Assembly: GCA_036265615.1 (NCBI GenBank)
Contig: DATAOT010000021.1
Location: 1-55,412 of the forward strand
Reading direction: 5' to 3'
Length of the DNA stretch: 55,412 nucleotides
DNA from: DATAFF01 sp036265615
Lineage (GTDB): Bacteria; Pseudomonadota; Alphaproteobacteria; Rhizobiales; Aestuariivirgaceae
Position 1 is the stretch's first letter. Each line of letters opens with the position of its first letter. The notes under the pieces were generated by a model. That model searched no databases and had not been told where the DNA came from. It worked only from the letters and a program-made list of their open reading frames with translations. This document shows, in pieces, positions 47,666-55,412 of the stretch. The position numbers and the translations under genes are program-made.

Positions 47666-48865
47666 GTGGCATCCCGGGACATTGTCGACGAACTCGGCCT
47701 CACCCGCCTGATCAACGCTTCGGGAACCGAGACCGTGCTGGGCGCGAGCCCGGTCAGCCCCGAGGTGGTGGGTGCCATCGCTGCAATCCTGCCTCACGCC
47801 GTGGACATGGCAGAGCTCCAGCGGCTCGCCAGCCGCACCATCGCCGAAGCAACCGGCGCGGAAGCCGGCTGCATCACCGGCTGCACCTCGGCCAGCGTTG
47901 CCATCGCTGCGGCTGCCTGCATGACCGGGCTGGATCTGGCAAGGATCGAGCAACTTCCGGATGCCGCCGGCATGAAGAACGAGATCGTCATCCACAAAGG
48001 CCATGTCGTAAATTACGGCTCGACCATCACCGGCGACATCCGTCTCGCCGGCGCGCGCGTGGTCGAATTCGGTGCCGTCCTCGAGACCGGTCTCTACCAG
48101 CTGCGCGCCGCCTTGAGCGATGCCACGGCTGCTGCCTTCTACGTCATCTCCCATCATGCGGCTCCGACCGGCATGATACCCTTGCCGCTATACGTTGAGG
48201 TCTGTCACGCGCGCGGTGTGCCGGTGGTTGTCGATGCCGCCGCCGAATATGGCTGGCGCGACATGCTGGGGACCGGCGCCGATCTCGTGCTGTTCAGCGC
48301 CCAGAAGGCGCTGGGCGGCCCGACTGCAGGCGTCATTGCCGGCAAGCGTCATCTGGTGCGCGCCGCCTATGCCCAGAGCCGCGGCATCGGTCGTCCCATG
48401 AAGGCTGGCAAGGAAGCGGTGGTCGGCACCATCGCCGCCTTGCGCCGCTGGATGGCGCTTGATCATGCCGCCATCAGGCAGACGGTGGAGGGCAGCGCCG
48501 ATCATGTCGCTCGGCGCCTTTCCGGCATTGCCGGAATGGCCGCCAGCGTCGTTCCCGACGAGACTGGAAACCCCTTCAATCGCGTTCATCTCTTGATCGA
48601 CAGTGCCCGCGCCGGCTTCAGCGCTCATGGTCTCGACGCCGAGCTGTGGCGCCGCCGGCCGCGTCTCGTCCTGCGTTCGCTGCAAGCCGACCGCGGCATC
48701 CTTCAGATCGATGTCCGGCGGCTCGATGTCGCCGGTCTTGATGACCTCTGCGATCGCATTCTCGCTGCCATCGACGCCGCCCGCCGCGATGGCGCGACAG
48801 CATCGCCCGAGCCCCCGGCCGATCGCTCGGCGGCTGCCGTCCTCGATTGGCTGGATCAAGTTTGA
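47666..48865 (+). CDS. SelA-like PLP-dependent enzyme
   Basis: A 399-residue fold-type I PLP protein resembling SelA and the D-glucosaminate-6-phosphate ammonia lyase/DgaE-like group. The N-terminus LGLTRLINASGTETVLGAS is typical. PLP binding is shown by Asp190 in VVVDAAAEYGW and Lys214 in LFSAQKALGGP. It is unlikely to make selenocysteinyl-tRNA because no sel genes are near. It begins with GTG after AGGGGG and opens the rightward operon. Ammonia-lyase chemistry on an amino sugar acid or hydroxy-amino acid is a plausible role. Confidence 0.88.
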   Translation: MASRDIVDELGLTRLINASGTETVLGASPVSPEVVGAIAAILPHAVDMAELQRLASRTIAEATGAEAGCITGCTSASVAIAAAACMTGLDLARIEQLPDAAGMKNEIVIHKGHVVNYGSTITGDIRLAGARVVEFGAVLETGLYQLRAALSDATAAAFYVISHHAAPTGMIPLPLYVEVCHARGVPVVVDAAAEYGWRDMLGTGADLVLFSAQKALGGPTAGVIAGKRHLVRAAYAQSRGIGRPMKAGKEAVVGTIAALRRWMALDHAAIRQTVEGSADHVARRLSGIAGMAASVVPDETGNPFNRVHLLIDSARAGFSAHGLDAELWRRRPRLVLRSLQADRGILQIDVRRLDVAGLDDLCDRILAAIDAARRDGATASPEPPADRSAAAVLDWLDQV

Positions 48866-48950
48866 CAGTGCCCGACGGGTTGTGCGAGCGTCAGGAGAGA
48901 TGGCGGCCTGAGCTGAAGCCAACCGTCATCCTCGAGTAGCGGAGGTGGCG

Positions 48951-50906
48951 ATGCGCGACTGTCTTCCTCGGTCTTCGGGCGCAGATCGGCGCCCGGCCGC
49001 ACTGGCGAACCTGGTCGCTGCCGCGCTGGTTTTCGTGGCGGGAAATGTCGCCGCTGCCGAGTACCATCAGGCGCCGATGCTCGAGGAGCTCGTGAAGTCT
49101 GGCAAGCTGCCGGCCGTCGAGCAGCGGCTGCCGGAGAATCCCCGGGTCGTGACGCCGGTCGAGAAGGTCGGCAAATATGGCGGCACTTGGCGGTCCGGCA
49201 TGGTCGGCGGCTCCGACCGCAACTGGCTCTTCCGCATCGCCGGCTATGAACCGCTGCTCGCCTGGGACCGCGAATGGACTGGCAAGGTCGTTCCCAATCT
49301 TGCCGAGGAAGTCACCAGCAACCAGGACGCGACCGAATTTACCGTCAAGCTGCGCAAAGGCCTGAAATGGTCCGATGGCAAGCCCTTCGGCAGCGATGAC
49401 ATCGGCTTCTTCGTCAACGACATCGTCGGCAACAAGGAGCTGCTGCCCAACTCGATCGACTGGATGGTAAGCGGCGGCGAGCCGGGCAAGTTCGAGAAGA
49501 TCGACGACACCACTTTCAAGATCACCTTCAAGGAACCCTATGGCGTCTTTCCGCAGCGCCTGGCCAGCGTCTACGGCGTCCAGCTCACCATGATGGCCAA
49601 GCACTACTGCTCGCAGTTCCATCCCGCCTACAACAAGGACGGCATCGCGGCGCTCGCCAAGCAGGTCGGCGTCCAGAATTGGACCGAGCTCTTCATCAAG
49701 AAATGCGCCGTCGATACCGAGGCCAATGAACGCTGGCAGAACCCCGATCGTCCCACCATGGAGCCGTGGGTCATCAAGGACCCCTATGTTGGCGGCGCGA
49801 CGCTCGTCACCCTCGTACGCAATCCCTATTACCACAAAGTCGACACCGCCGGTAACCAGCTCCCCTACATCGACAACCTGCGAATCTCGGTCAATGCCGA
49901 CAAGCAGACCTTGGTGCTCAAGGCGGTGAATGGCGAGATCGATTATCAGGACCGCCACATCAATGCCAATTCCAACCGGCCGGTGTTTCTCGATGCGGCC
50001 GCGAAGGCCGATATCCGCCTGGTCGACGGGCCCGACGCCGACATGAACACCACCGCCATCTCGCTCAATCTCACGCACAAGGACCCGGTGAAGCGCGAGA
50101 TCTTCAACAACAAGGACTTTCGCATCGGTCTGAGCCATGCCATCGATCGCAAGGCGATCATCGACTCGGCGTTTGTCGGGCAGGGCGAACCCTGGCAGGC
50201 GGCGCCCCGCAAGGAGTCGCCCTATTACAATGAGCGGCTGGCCAAGCAGTACACGGAGTATGATGTCGCCAAGGCCAACGAGTATCTCGACAAGGCCTAC
50301 CCGAAGAAGGACGGCGAGGGCTTTCGCCTGGGGCCGGACGGCAAGCGGATCTCCTTCAACATCATGGTGATCCCGGCCCTTGGCGACTTCCTCGATTCGA
50401 CCCAGCTTGTTGCCCAGTACTGGCAGGCGGTCGGCATCGACGCGAAGGTTCAGACGGTGGACCGCACGCTGTTCTACGATCGCAAGGATAACAACGACCA
50501 CGACGCTGCTGTCTTCTTGGGTAGCGGCGGCATGGCCGACGCGCTGTTCGAGCCCACCTTCTACTTCCCGTTCTGGAACGAGTCGCTGTTCGCCGTGCCA
50601 TGGGGCAACTGGTACGCCTCCGGCGGCAAGTCCGGTGAGGCGCCGCCAGCCGAAGTCAGGAAGCAGATGGACCTCTATCGCGAGATCACCAAATATTCCG
50701 ATCCCGCCAAGCAGGTTGCGCTCATGAAGCAGCTGCTCGATATTGCTGCAGATCAGTTTTACGTGATTGGTGTCAGCACCCCCGGACCGCTCTATTCGGT
50801 GGTGAAGAACACCATGCACAATGTCTATCCGCGGCCCTTCGCCTGGACCTATCCGAGCCCTGTCGCCAGCAACACCGAACAGTATTATTTCGACACGACG
50901 CAATGA
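48951..50906 (+). CDS. ABC transporter substrate-binding protein, family 5 (SBP_bac_5)
   Basis: A 651-residue exported binding protein. The signal region ends near FVAGNVAAAEYH. The family 5 pattern is present: GKYGGTWRSGMVGG, then PNLAEEVTSNQDATEFTVKLR, KGLKWSDGKPF and RIGLSHAIDRKAI. It is longer than peptide-binding DppA (about 530) and in the size range of rhizobial members for sugars or opine-like compounds. GGAGG lies five bases before the ATG at 48951. It precedes both permeases and the ATPase, making a complete importer. Confidence 0.94.
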   Translation: MRDCLPRSSGADRRPAALANLVAAALVFVAGNVAAAEYHQAPMLEELVKSGKLPAVEQRLPENPRVVTPVEKVGKYGGTWRSGMVGGSDRNWLFRIAGYEPLLAWDREWTGKVVPNLAEEVTSNQDATEFTVKLRKGLKWSDGKPFGSDDIGFFVNDIVGNKELLPNSIDWMVSGGEPGKFEKIDDTTFKITFKEPYGVFPQRLASVYGVQLTMMAKHYCSQFHPAYNKDGIAALAKQVGVQNWTELFIKKCAVDTEANERWQNPDRPTMEPWVIKDPYVGGATLVTLVRNPYYHKVDTAGNQLPYIDNLRISVNADKQTLVLKAVNGEIDYQDRHINANSNRPVFLDAAAKADIRLVDGPDADMNTTAISLNLTHKDPVKREIFNNKDFRIGLSHAIDRKAIIDSAFVGQGEPWQAAPRKESPYYNERLAKQYTEYDVAKANEYLDKAYPKKDGEGFRLGPDGKRISFNIMVIPALGDFLDSTQLVAQYWQAVGIDAKVQTVDRTLFYDRKDNNDHDAAVFLGSGGMADALFEPTFYFPFWNESLFAVPWGNWYASGGKSGEAPPAEVRKQMDLYREITKYSDPAKQVALMKQLLDIAADQFYVIGVSTPGPLYSVVKNTMHNVYPRPFAWTYPSPVASNTEQYYFDTTQ

Positions 50907-50974
50907 CGCCAAGCTGAAGCGCAGCCAAGGCGGAGGTCCGGCGGAGCAGCAAGGGGGCTGGAGCAGAGAGGACG

Positions 50975-51961
50975 ATGCTCAATTTCCTGCTCCGTCGGTT
51001 GCTATGGATGATTCCCTCCTTCTTTGCCGTGTCGGTGGTGGCCTTCACCATCATCCAACTGCCGCCCGGCGACTTCGTGACGAGCTACGCCGCTGATCTC
51101 GCCACATCAGGGTCGCCTGCCAGCGCCGAGCAGCTTCAAGAGCTTCGCATCCGCTACGGTCTCGACCAGCCGCTTCCCGTCCAGTATCTGCGCTGGATCG
51201 GCAATGCTCTCCATGGTGACCTCGGCGTATCGTTCGAGTACCGCGCGCCCGTCGCCGATCTCATATGGAACCGGCTCGGAATGACGGCGCTGGTTGCCTT
51301 CTGCACATTGTTGTTCGTGTGGGTCATCGCCTTTCCCGTCGGCGTCTTCTCGGCCGTGCGCCAATACAGTCTCGGCGACTACCTCATCACCTTTCTCTGC
51401 TTCCTCGGCATGGCGACGCCGAATTTCCTGCTTGCCCTGTTCGTCATGTATCTCTCCGTCGTGTTCCTGGGCTATTCGGTGGGCGGACTGTTCTCGCCGG
51501 AATTCGTTCATGCCCCGTGGTCGATCGAGCGGCTTGTCGATCTGCTGCAGCACCTGTGGCTTCCGGTCGTGGTGCTCGGCGTTGCCGGCATTGCCGCGCT
51601 CGTCCGCATCATGCGCGCCAATCTGCTCGACGAACTCGGCAAGCCGTATGTCGAGACGGCACGCGCCAAGGGGCTGGCCGAGATCGCCCTGACGCTGCGC
51701 TATCCGACCCGGGTGGCCCTGAACCCGTTCGTCAGCACGGTCGGTTGGGTGTTGCCCGTCTTGGTCTCCGGCGAGGTCATCGTCTCGAGCGTCATGAGCC
51801 TGCCCACCGCCGGGCCGGTATTGATCCAGGCATTGAAGACCCAGGACATGTATCTCGGCGGCGCCCTCATCATGTTCCAGTGCATCCTGGTGCTGGTTGG
51901 AACCTTGCTCTCCGACCTGCTGCTCGTCTGGCTCGATCCGCGTATCCGTTATGACCGCTAG
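50975..51961 (+). CDS. ABC transporter permease (DppB/OppB-like)
   Basis: A 328-residue inner-membrane permease with six hydrophobic helices. The N-terminus MLNFLLRRLLWMIPSFFAVSVVAF and the periplasmic loop GLDQPLPVQYLRWIGNALHGDLGVS are characteristic of the B-type permease. The EAA loop appears as YVETARAKGLAEIAL. Its stop overlaps the next permease gene by 11 bases. Confidence 0.95.
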   Translation: MLNFLLRRLLWMIPSFFAVSVVAFTIIQLPPGDFVTSYAADLATSGSPASAEQLQELRIRYGLDQPLPVQYLRWIGNALHGDLGVSFEYRAPVADLIWNRLGMTALVAFCTLLFVWVIAFPVGVFSAVRQYSLGDYLITFLCFLGMATPNFLLALFVMYLSVVFLGYSVGGLFSPEFVHAPWSIERLVDLLQHLWLPVVVLGVAGIAALVRIMRANLLDELGKPYVETARAKGLAEIALTLRYPTRVALNPFVSTVGWVLPVLVSGEVIVSSVMSLPTAGPVLIQALKTQDMYLGGALIMFQCILVLVGTLLSDLLLVWLDPRIRYDR

Positions 51962-53105
51962 CTCGCCGGCTGCAACCGGCGATCCGCTGCCGCCGGACAC
52001 CGTTCCTCTCGGGCCTGCCGGCTCCGCCTCGCAGCTGCGGCTGATGTGGGGCCAGTTCAAGCGCCACCGCATGGCGATGGTGAGCGCCATCGTGCTGATC
52101 ATGATCTACCTGACAGCCGCCTTTTGCGAGTTCCTGGCACCCTTCAGCCCGATTGCTTTCAATCCCCGCTACACCTATGCGCCGCCGCAGCGGCTTCATC
52201 TGTTTGACCGCGATGCGGCAGGGCAGCTGGTCTTCATGCCTCACGTCAACGGTTACAAGGTCACGATCGATCCTGTCGCGCTCCGCCGCACCTTCATTGT
52301 CGACGACAAGGTCAAGCACCCGGTCGGTCTGTTCGTCGCAAGCGAGCCCTATCAGATGTGGGGCCTCATCACCCTCAGGAGGAAGCTCATCGGCCCGTTG
52401 GTCAAGGGCGACCCGATGTATTTGCTCGGCGCCGATCGCCTCGGCCGCGACATGCTGAGCCGCATCCTTTACGGCACGCGCATCTCGATGACCATCGGGC
52501 TGATCGGGGTGACTTTGAGTCTCGTTCTCGGCATCGTCCTCGGCGGCCTCTCGGGCTATTACGGCGGCTGGATCGACCACATCATCCAGCGCACGATCGA
52601 GTTTGTCCTGTCGCTGCCGACGACACCCCTGTGGCTTGGCCTCGCGGCTGCCATGCCCACCAACTGGCCTCCGCTCAGAATCTATCTCTGCATCACCATC
52701 ATATTGTCGCTGATTGGCTGGACAAGCCTTGCCCGTGTCGTGCGCGGCCGTTTCCTGTCTCTGCGCACCGAGGATTTCGTCACCGCCGCCCGCCTGGATG
52801 GCGCTGGCGAATCGCGGATCATCTTCCGCCATATGGCGCCGTCCTTCATCAGCCATATCATTGCCGAGGTGAGCCTCGCCATTCCCGGCATGATCCTGGC
52901 GGAAACGGCGCTGAGCTTTCTCGGGCTCGGTCTTCAGCCGCCCATGGTGAGCTGGGGTGTTCTGCTGCAGGAGGCTCAAAACATTCGCGCCATCGCCACG
53001 GCTCCCTGGCTTTTCGCCCCCGGCATCGCCGTGGTGATAGCGGTGCTTGCCCTCAATTTCGTCGGCGACGGCTTGCGCGATGCCGCCGATCCCTACAGGC
53101 AGTAG
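51951..53105 (+). CDS. ABC transporter permease (DppC/OppC-like)
   Basis: A 384-residue second permease. The cytoplasmic N-terminus leads to a first helix (MAMVSAIVLIMIYLTAAFCEFLAPF in parts) and then an unusually long periplasmic loop of about 100 residues before GADRLGRDMLSRILYGTRIS, the family mark. The EAA loop is FVTAARLDGAGESRII. The longer loop than in E. coli DppC is a feature of some sugar/opine-type systems. The ATPase gene starts eight bases after the stop. Confidence 0.95.
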   Translation: MTASSPAATGDPLPPDTVPLGPAGSASQLRLMWGQFKRHRMAMVSAIVLIMIYLTAAFCEFLAPFSPIAFNPRYTYAPPQRLHLFDRDAAGQLVFMPHVNGYKVTIDPVALRRTFIVDDKVKHPVGLFVASEPYQMWGLITLRRKLIGPLVKGDPMYLLGADRLGRDMLSRILYGTRISMTIGLIGVTLSLVLGIVLGGLSGYYGGWIDHIIQRTIEFVLSLPTTPLWLGLAAAMPTNWPPLRIYLCITIILSLIGWTSLARVVRGRFLSLRTEDFVTAARLDGAGESRIIFRHMAPSFISHIIAEVSLAIPGMILAETALSFLGLGLQPPMVSWGVLLQEAQNIRAIATAPWLFAPGIAVVIAVLALNFVGDGLRDAADPYRQ

Positions 53106-53113
53106 GTCTTGCC

Positions 53114-54853
53114 ATGACCGAGACTGATGGCGACATCGTGCTCGAGGTGAAGGATCTCAGCACCTGGTTCGAAACCCGTCACGAGACCGTCAAGGCGGTC
53201 GACCATGTGAGCTTGACTCTGCGTCACGGCAGGACGCTCTGCGTGGTCGGCGAGAGCGGCAGCGGCAAGAGCGTCACTGCCCGCTCCATCCTCAACATCG
53301 TGCCGAAGCCCGGACGCATCGTGACGGGCGAGGTGATCCTCCACAACAGCACGCTCGAATGGGCCGGGGGCAAGCCGATCGACCTTGCCGCCCTCCACCC
53401 CAGGGGGCGGCGGATCCGCACCGTCCGGGGACGCGAGATTGCCATGATCTTTCAGGAGCCGATGGCAAGCCTGAGCCCCGTCCATACCATCGGATCGCAG
53501 ATCGTCGAGGCGATCCGTCTGCACCGCCGGATGAACCAGGCCGAGGCTCGTGCTCTTGCCGTCGAGATGCTCGACCGTGTCAGGATCCCGCGACCGTCTC
53601 AGGCGGTCGACAGCTACCCCTTCGAGTTCAGCGGCGGCATGCGCCAGCGCGCAATGACCGCGATGGCGCTTGTCTGCGAGCCGAAGCTTCTGATCGCCGA
53701 CGAGCCCACGACGGCCCTCGACGTCACCACCCAGGCTGAGATCCTCGAGCTGATGAAGAACCTGCAGAGCCTCTATGGCATGGCGCTGATGTTCATCACC
53801 CATGATATGGGCGTCGTCGCCGAGATCGCCGACGAGGTTGCCGTGATGCATCAGGGGCGCGTGGTGGAGCATGGACCGGTCAACGCCATCTTTGCCGCCC
53901 CGCAGCATCCTTACACGCAGCGCCTGCTGAACTCCGTCCTGGTTCTCGAGCGCCGCTCGCATCGTGCGCTTGGCCGGTCGCTCCGCCCTGGAGCTGATAC
54001 CATCCTCGATGTCGAGAACCTCGGCATGCGTTTCGATAGCCGGCGAGGCCTCTTCAGGACATCCGGTGAGGGGGCGGTCCAGGCGCTAGATTCGGTCGCC
54101 TTCAGCCTTGCGCGCGGCGAGAGTCTCGGCATCGTCGGCGAGAGCGGGTCGGGAAAGACGACGCTCGGCCGCTGCGTTCTGCGTATTCTCGAGCCCACCT
54201 CGGGCCGCATCCGCTTCAAGCGCCGCAGCCGCGAGCCGGTCGACCTGGCGGCTTTGCCGGCACCGGCGATGAAGCCTTATTGGGAAGCCATGCGCCTGAT
54301 CTTCCAGGACCCATTCGCGTCTCTCAATCCGCGCATGACCCTGCTGCAGATCATTGGCGAACCGCTGCGCAATTACGGTATCGCCTCGGGAAGCGAGCTC
54401 GAGCATCGGGTGGCCACGCTCATGCAGCGTGTCGGCCTTTCGCCCGAGACCATGCGGCGCTATCCTCACGCCTTCAGCGGCGGCCAGCGCCAGCGCATCG
54501 GCATCGCCAGGGCGATCGCGCTCAAGCCGGAGCTCATTGTCGCAGACGAAGCGACCTCGGCGCTCGACGTGTCGCTGAGGGCGCAGATCCTCGACCTCCT
54601 GCTCGATCTCGGTCACGAGCTCGAGCTCAGCTACATCATCATCAGCCACGATATCAGCGTCATCCGCTACATGTGCGACCGGGTCGCGGTCATGCACCGT
54701 GGACGGATCGTCGAGATCGGCGAGACCGGATCGGTCTGCGATGATCCGCAACATCCCTACACGAGATCCCTGATTTCGGCGATACCCAAGCCTGATCCGC
54801 GGCAGCGCGGCCGAGCCGGCCGCATACGCTATCAGCCGAATGGCGCGAACTGA
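53114..54853 (+). CDS. ABC transporter ATP-binding protein, two fused ATPases (DppD-DppF type)
   Basis: A 579-residue fusion of both ATPases of a peptide-type importer. Domain 1 (about 5-285): GESGSGKSVTARSIL, signature FSGGMRQRAM, Walker B LIADEPTTALDVT. Domain 2 (about 295-575): GESGSGKTTLGRC, signature FSGGQRQRIG, Walker B IVADEATSALDVS. Each domain ends with the oligopeptide-transporter C-terminal region (PQHPYTQRLL and PQHPYTRSLI). One such chain can power the two permeases. Confidence 0.96.
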   Translation: MTETDGDIVLEVKDLSTWFETRHETVKAVDHVSLTLRHGRTLCVVGESGSGKSVTARSILNIVPKPGRIVTGEVILHNSTLEWAGGKPIDLAALHPRGRRIRTVRGREIAMIFQEPMASLSPVHTIGSQIVEAIRLHRRMNQAEARALAVEMLDRVRIPRPSQAVDSYPFEFSGGMRQRAMTAMALVCEPKLLIADEPTTALDVTTQAEILELMKNLQSLYGMALMFITHDMGVVAEIADEVAVMHQGRVVEHGPVNAIFAAPQHPYTQRLLNSVLVLERRSHRALGRSLRPGADTILDVENLGMRFDSRRGLFRTSGEGAVQALDSVAFSLARGESLGIVGESGSGKTTLGRCVLRILEPTSGRIRFKRRSREPVDLAALPAPAMKPYWEAMRLIFQDPFASLNPRMTLLQIIGEPLRNYGIASGSELEHRVATLMQRVGLSPETMRRYPHAFSGGQRQRIGIARAIALKPELIVADEATSALDVSLRAQILDLLLDLGHELELSYIIISHDISVIRYMCDRVAVMHRGRIVEIGETGSVCDDPQHPYTRSLISAIPKPDPRQRGRAGRIRYQPNGAN

Positions 54854-54865
54854 CGGGAGAACTCG

Positions 54866-55412
54866 ATGAAGCCCAGCGTCGAATGCGTTCTCGACATCAA
54901 GGCGAAGCTCGGCGAATGTCCGGTGTGGTGTCCTTCTACCGGCAGTCTCTACTGGATCGACATTCAGGCGCCCAGTCTCAACCGCTTCGACCCCTCGACC
55001 GGCAGCAACCGCGTCTGGATGCTGCCGGAGCCCATCGGCTCCTTCGCGCTCTGCGAGGACAAGCGCACGGCGCTCCTTGCTCTCAAATCCGGCCTCTGCC
55101 GCTTCGACCTCGCCAGCGGCGATCTGACTCCGCTCGCTGCGCCGGAGCCGAACCTGCCTCACAACCGCCTGAATGACGGCCGCTGCGATCGCCAGGGGCG
55201 CTTTTGGGTCGGCAGCATGCGCGATCCCCCCGAGCCCTCGGCCCCCACCGGCAGCCTCTATCGTTTCGATTCGACCGGCCGATGCATGCCGATGGTCGGC
55301 GGCCTCTATGTCGCCAATGGCCTGGCATTTAGCCCGGATGGCCGAATCCTCTACCATTCCGATTCCTTTCCTGCCGTGCGGTCGATCTGGCGCTGGGACC
55401 TCGATGTCGCGA
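54866..55412 (+). CDS. SMP-30/gluconolactonase family protein, N-terminal part (truncated)
   Basis: The first 182 residues of a six-bladed beta-propeller lactonase; the rest lies outside the window. The metal-binding Glu17 is in KLGECPVW, followed by WIDIQAPSLNRFD, the NDGRCDRQGRFWVGSM block with the catalytic Asn/Asp and VANGLAFSPDGRILYHSDS. The family hydrolyses sugar lactones such as gluconolactone or xylonolactone. Its place directly behind the importer genes suggests the imported compound, or a product of it, is a sugar lactone. Confidence 0.93.
   Translation, partial: MKPSVECVLDIKAKLGECPVWCPSTGSLYWIDIQAPSLNRFDPSTGSNRVWMLPEPIGSFALCEDKRTALLALKSGLCRFDLASGDLTPLAAPEPNLPHNRLNDGRCDRQGRFWVGSMRDPPEPSAPTGSLYRFDSTGRCMPMVGGLYVANGLAFSPDGRILYHSDSFPAVRSIWRWDLDVA

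Noticed and set aside
47666..48865. Naming the SelA-like protein as selenocysteine synthase
   Set aside because: No selB, selD or tRNA-Sec in view, and the context is catabolic.
48891..50912. Minus-strand open frame of 673 codons opposite the binding protein gene
   Set aside because: A mirror frame of a clear family-5 binding protein, with no domain of its own.

Overview
The window is a high-GC, almost fully coding chromosomal segment from an alphaproteobacterium, most likely of the Hyphomicrobiales (Rhizobiales). The evidence is a circularly permuted, two-piece tmRNA beside the alphaproteobacterial form of sspB, the gene order thyA-folA ... hflK-hflC-degP-serB/miaA-ilvB-ilvH-pdxJ-ilvC, an HWE-family histidine kinase, DUF4169 and ribbon-helix-helix small proteins, and a small protein with the SFPASDPPA tail. 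I saw no rRNA, tRNA, CRISPR array or prophage. The only mobile element recognised is one IS5-family insertion sequence.

Region 1 (1-16,740) is a mosaic of short accessory units. It holds the end of a CUT2-type sugar ABC transporter (ATPase and permease), an aldo/keto reductase, a metallo-beta-lactamase-fold hydrolase, a divergent Nramp-like transporter in an operon with two PRC-barrel-like proteins, two GFA-type zinc proteins, an OmpR-type two-component system with a NepR-like ORF at its 3' end, several small secreted or cytoplasmic proteins (DUF1330, a Rap1a-like protein, proline-rich proteins), a xylose-dehydrogenase-like SDR, a PCu(A)C copper chaperone and an HWE sensor kinase.

Region 2 (16,740-25,000): an IS5-family element sits in the centre of a palindromic heptamer repeat. 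It is followed, on the minus strand, by the compact operon PHP phosphoesterase-fumC-DUF4169-RHH, then two small membrane proteins, a tctCBA tripartite tricarboxylate transporter and sspB.

Region 3 (25,000-43,300) is the conserved housekeeping core: ssrA (minus strand, just upstream of sspB), thyA-folA, an FAD amine-oxidase-like protein, hflKC, a DegP-type protease, serB and miaA (divergent, with overlapping start codons), and ilvB-ilvH-pdxJ-ilvC preceded by a leader peptide and an attenuator. An S24-type regulator with a visible promoter/operator, pyrD, topoisomerase IB and a GT2 glycosyltransferase follow.

Region 4 (43,300-55,412) looks like one catabolic island built around a divergent promoter region near 47,600. 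On the left are an RraA-like protein, a trimethylamine-dehydrogenase homologue with a changed active site and a D-threonine-aldolase/D-serine-dehydratase-like PLP enzyme. On the right are a SelA-like PLP enzyme, a complete family-5 (Dpp/Opp-type) ABC importer with fused ATPases, and a truncated SMP-30/gluconolactonase. Together they suggest import and breakdown of an N-methylated or amino-group-bearing compound, possibly sugar-derived. The substrate cannot be read from sequence, and this is the best candidate here for an undescribed pathway.

Two families of tandem heptamer repeats with inverted arms (GTGAGTA/GTGAATA type and AATAGGC type) lie exactly at gene ends and often supply the stop codon.
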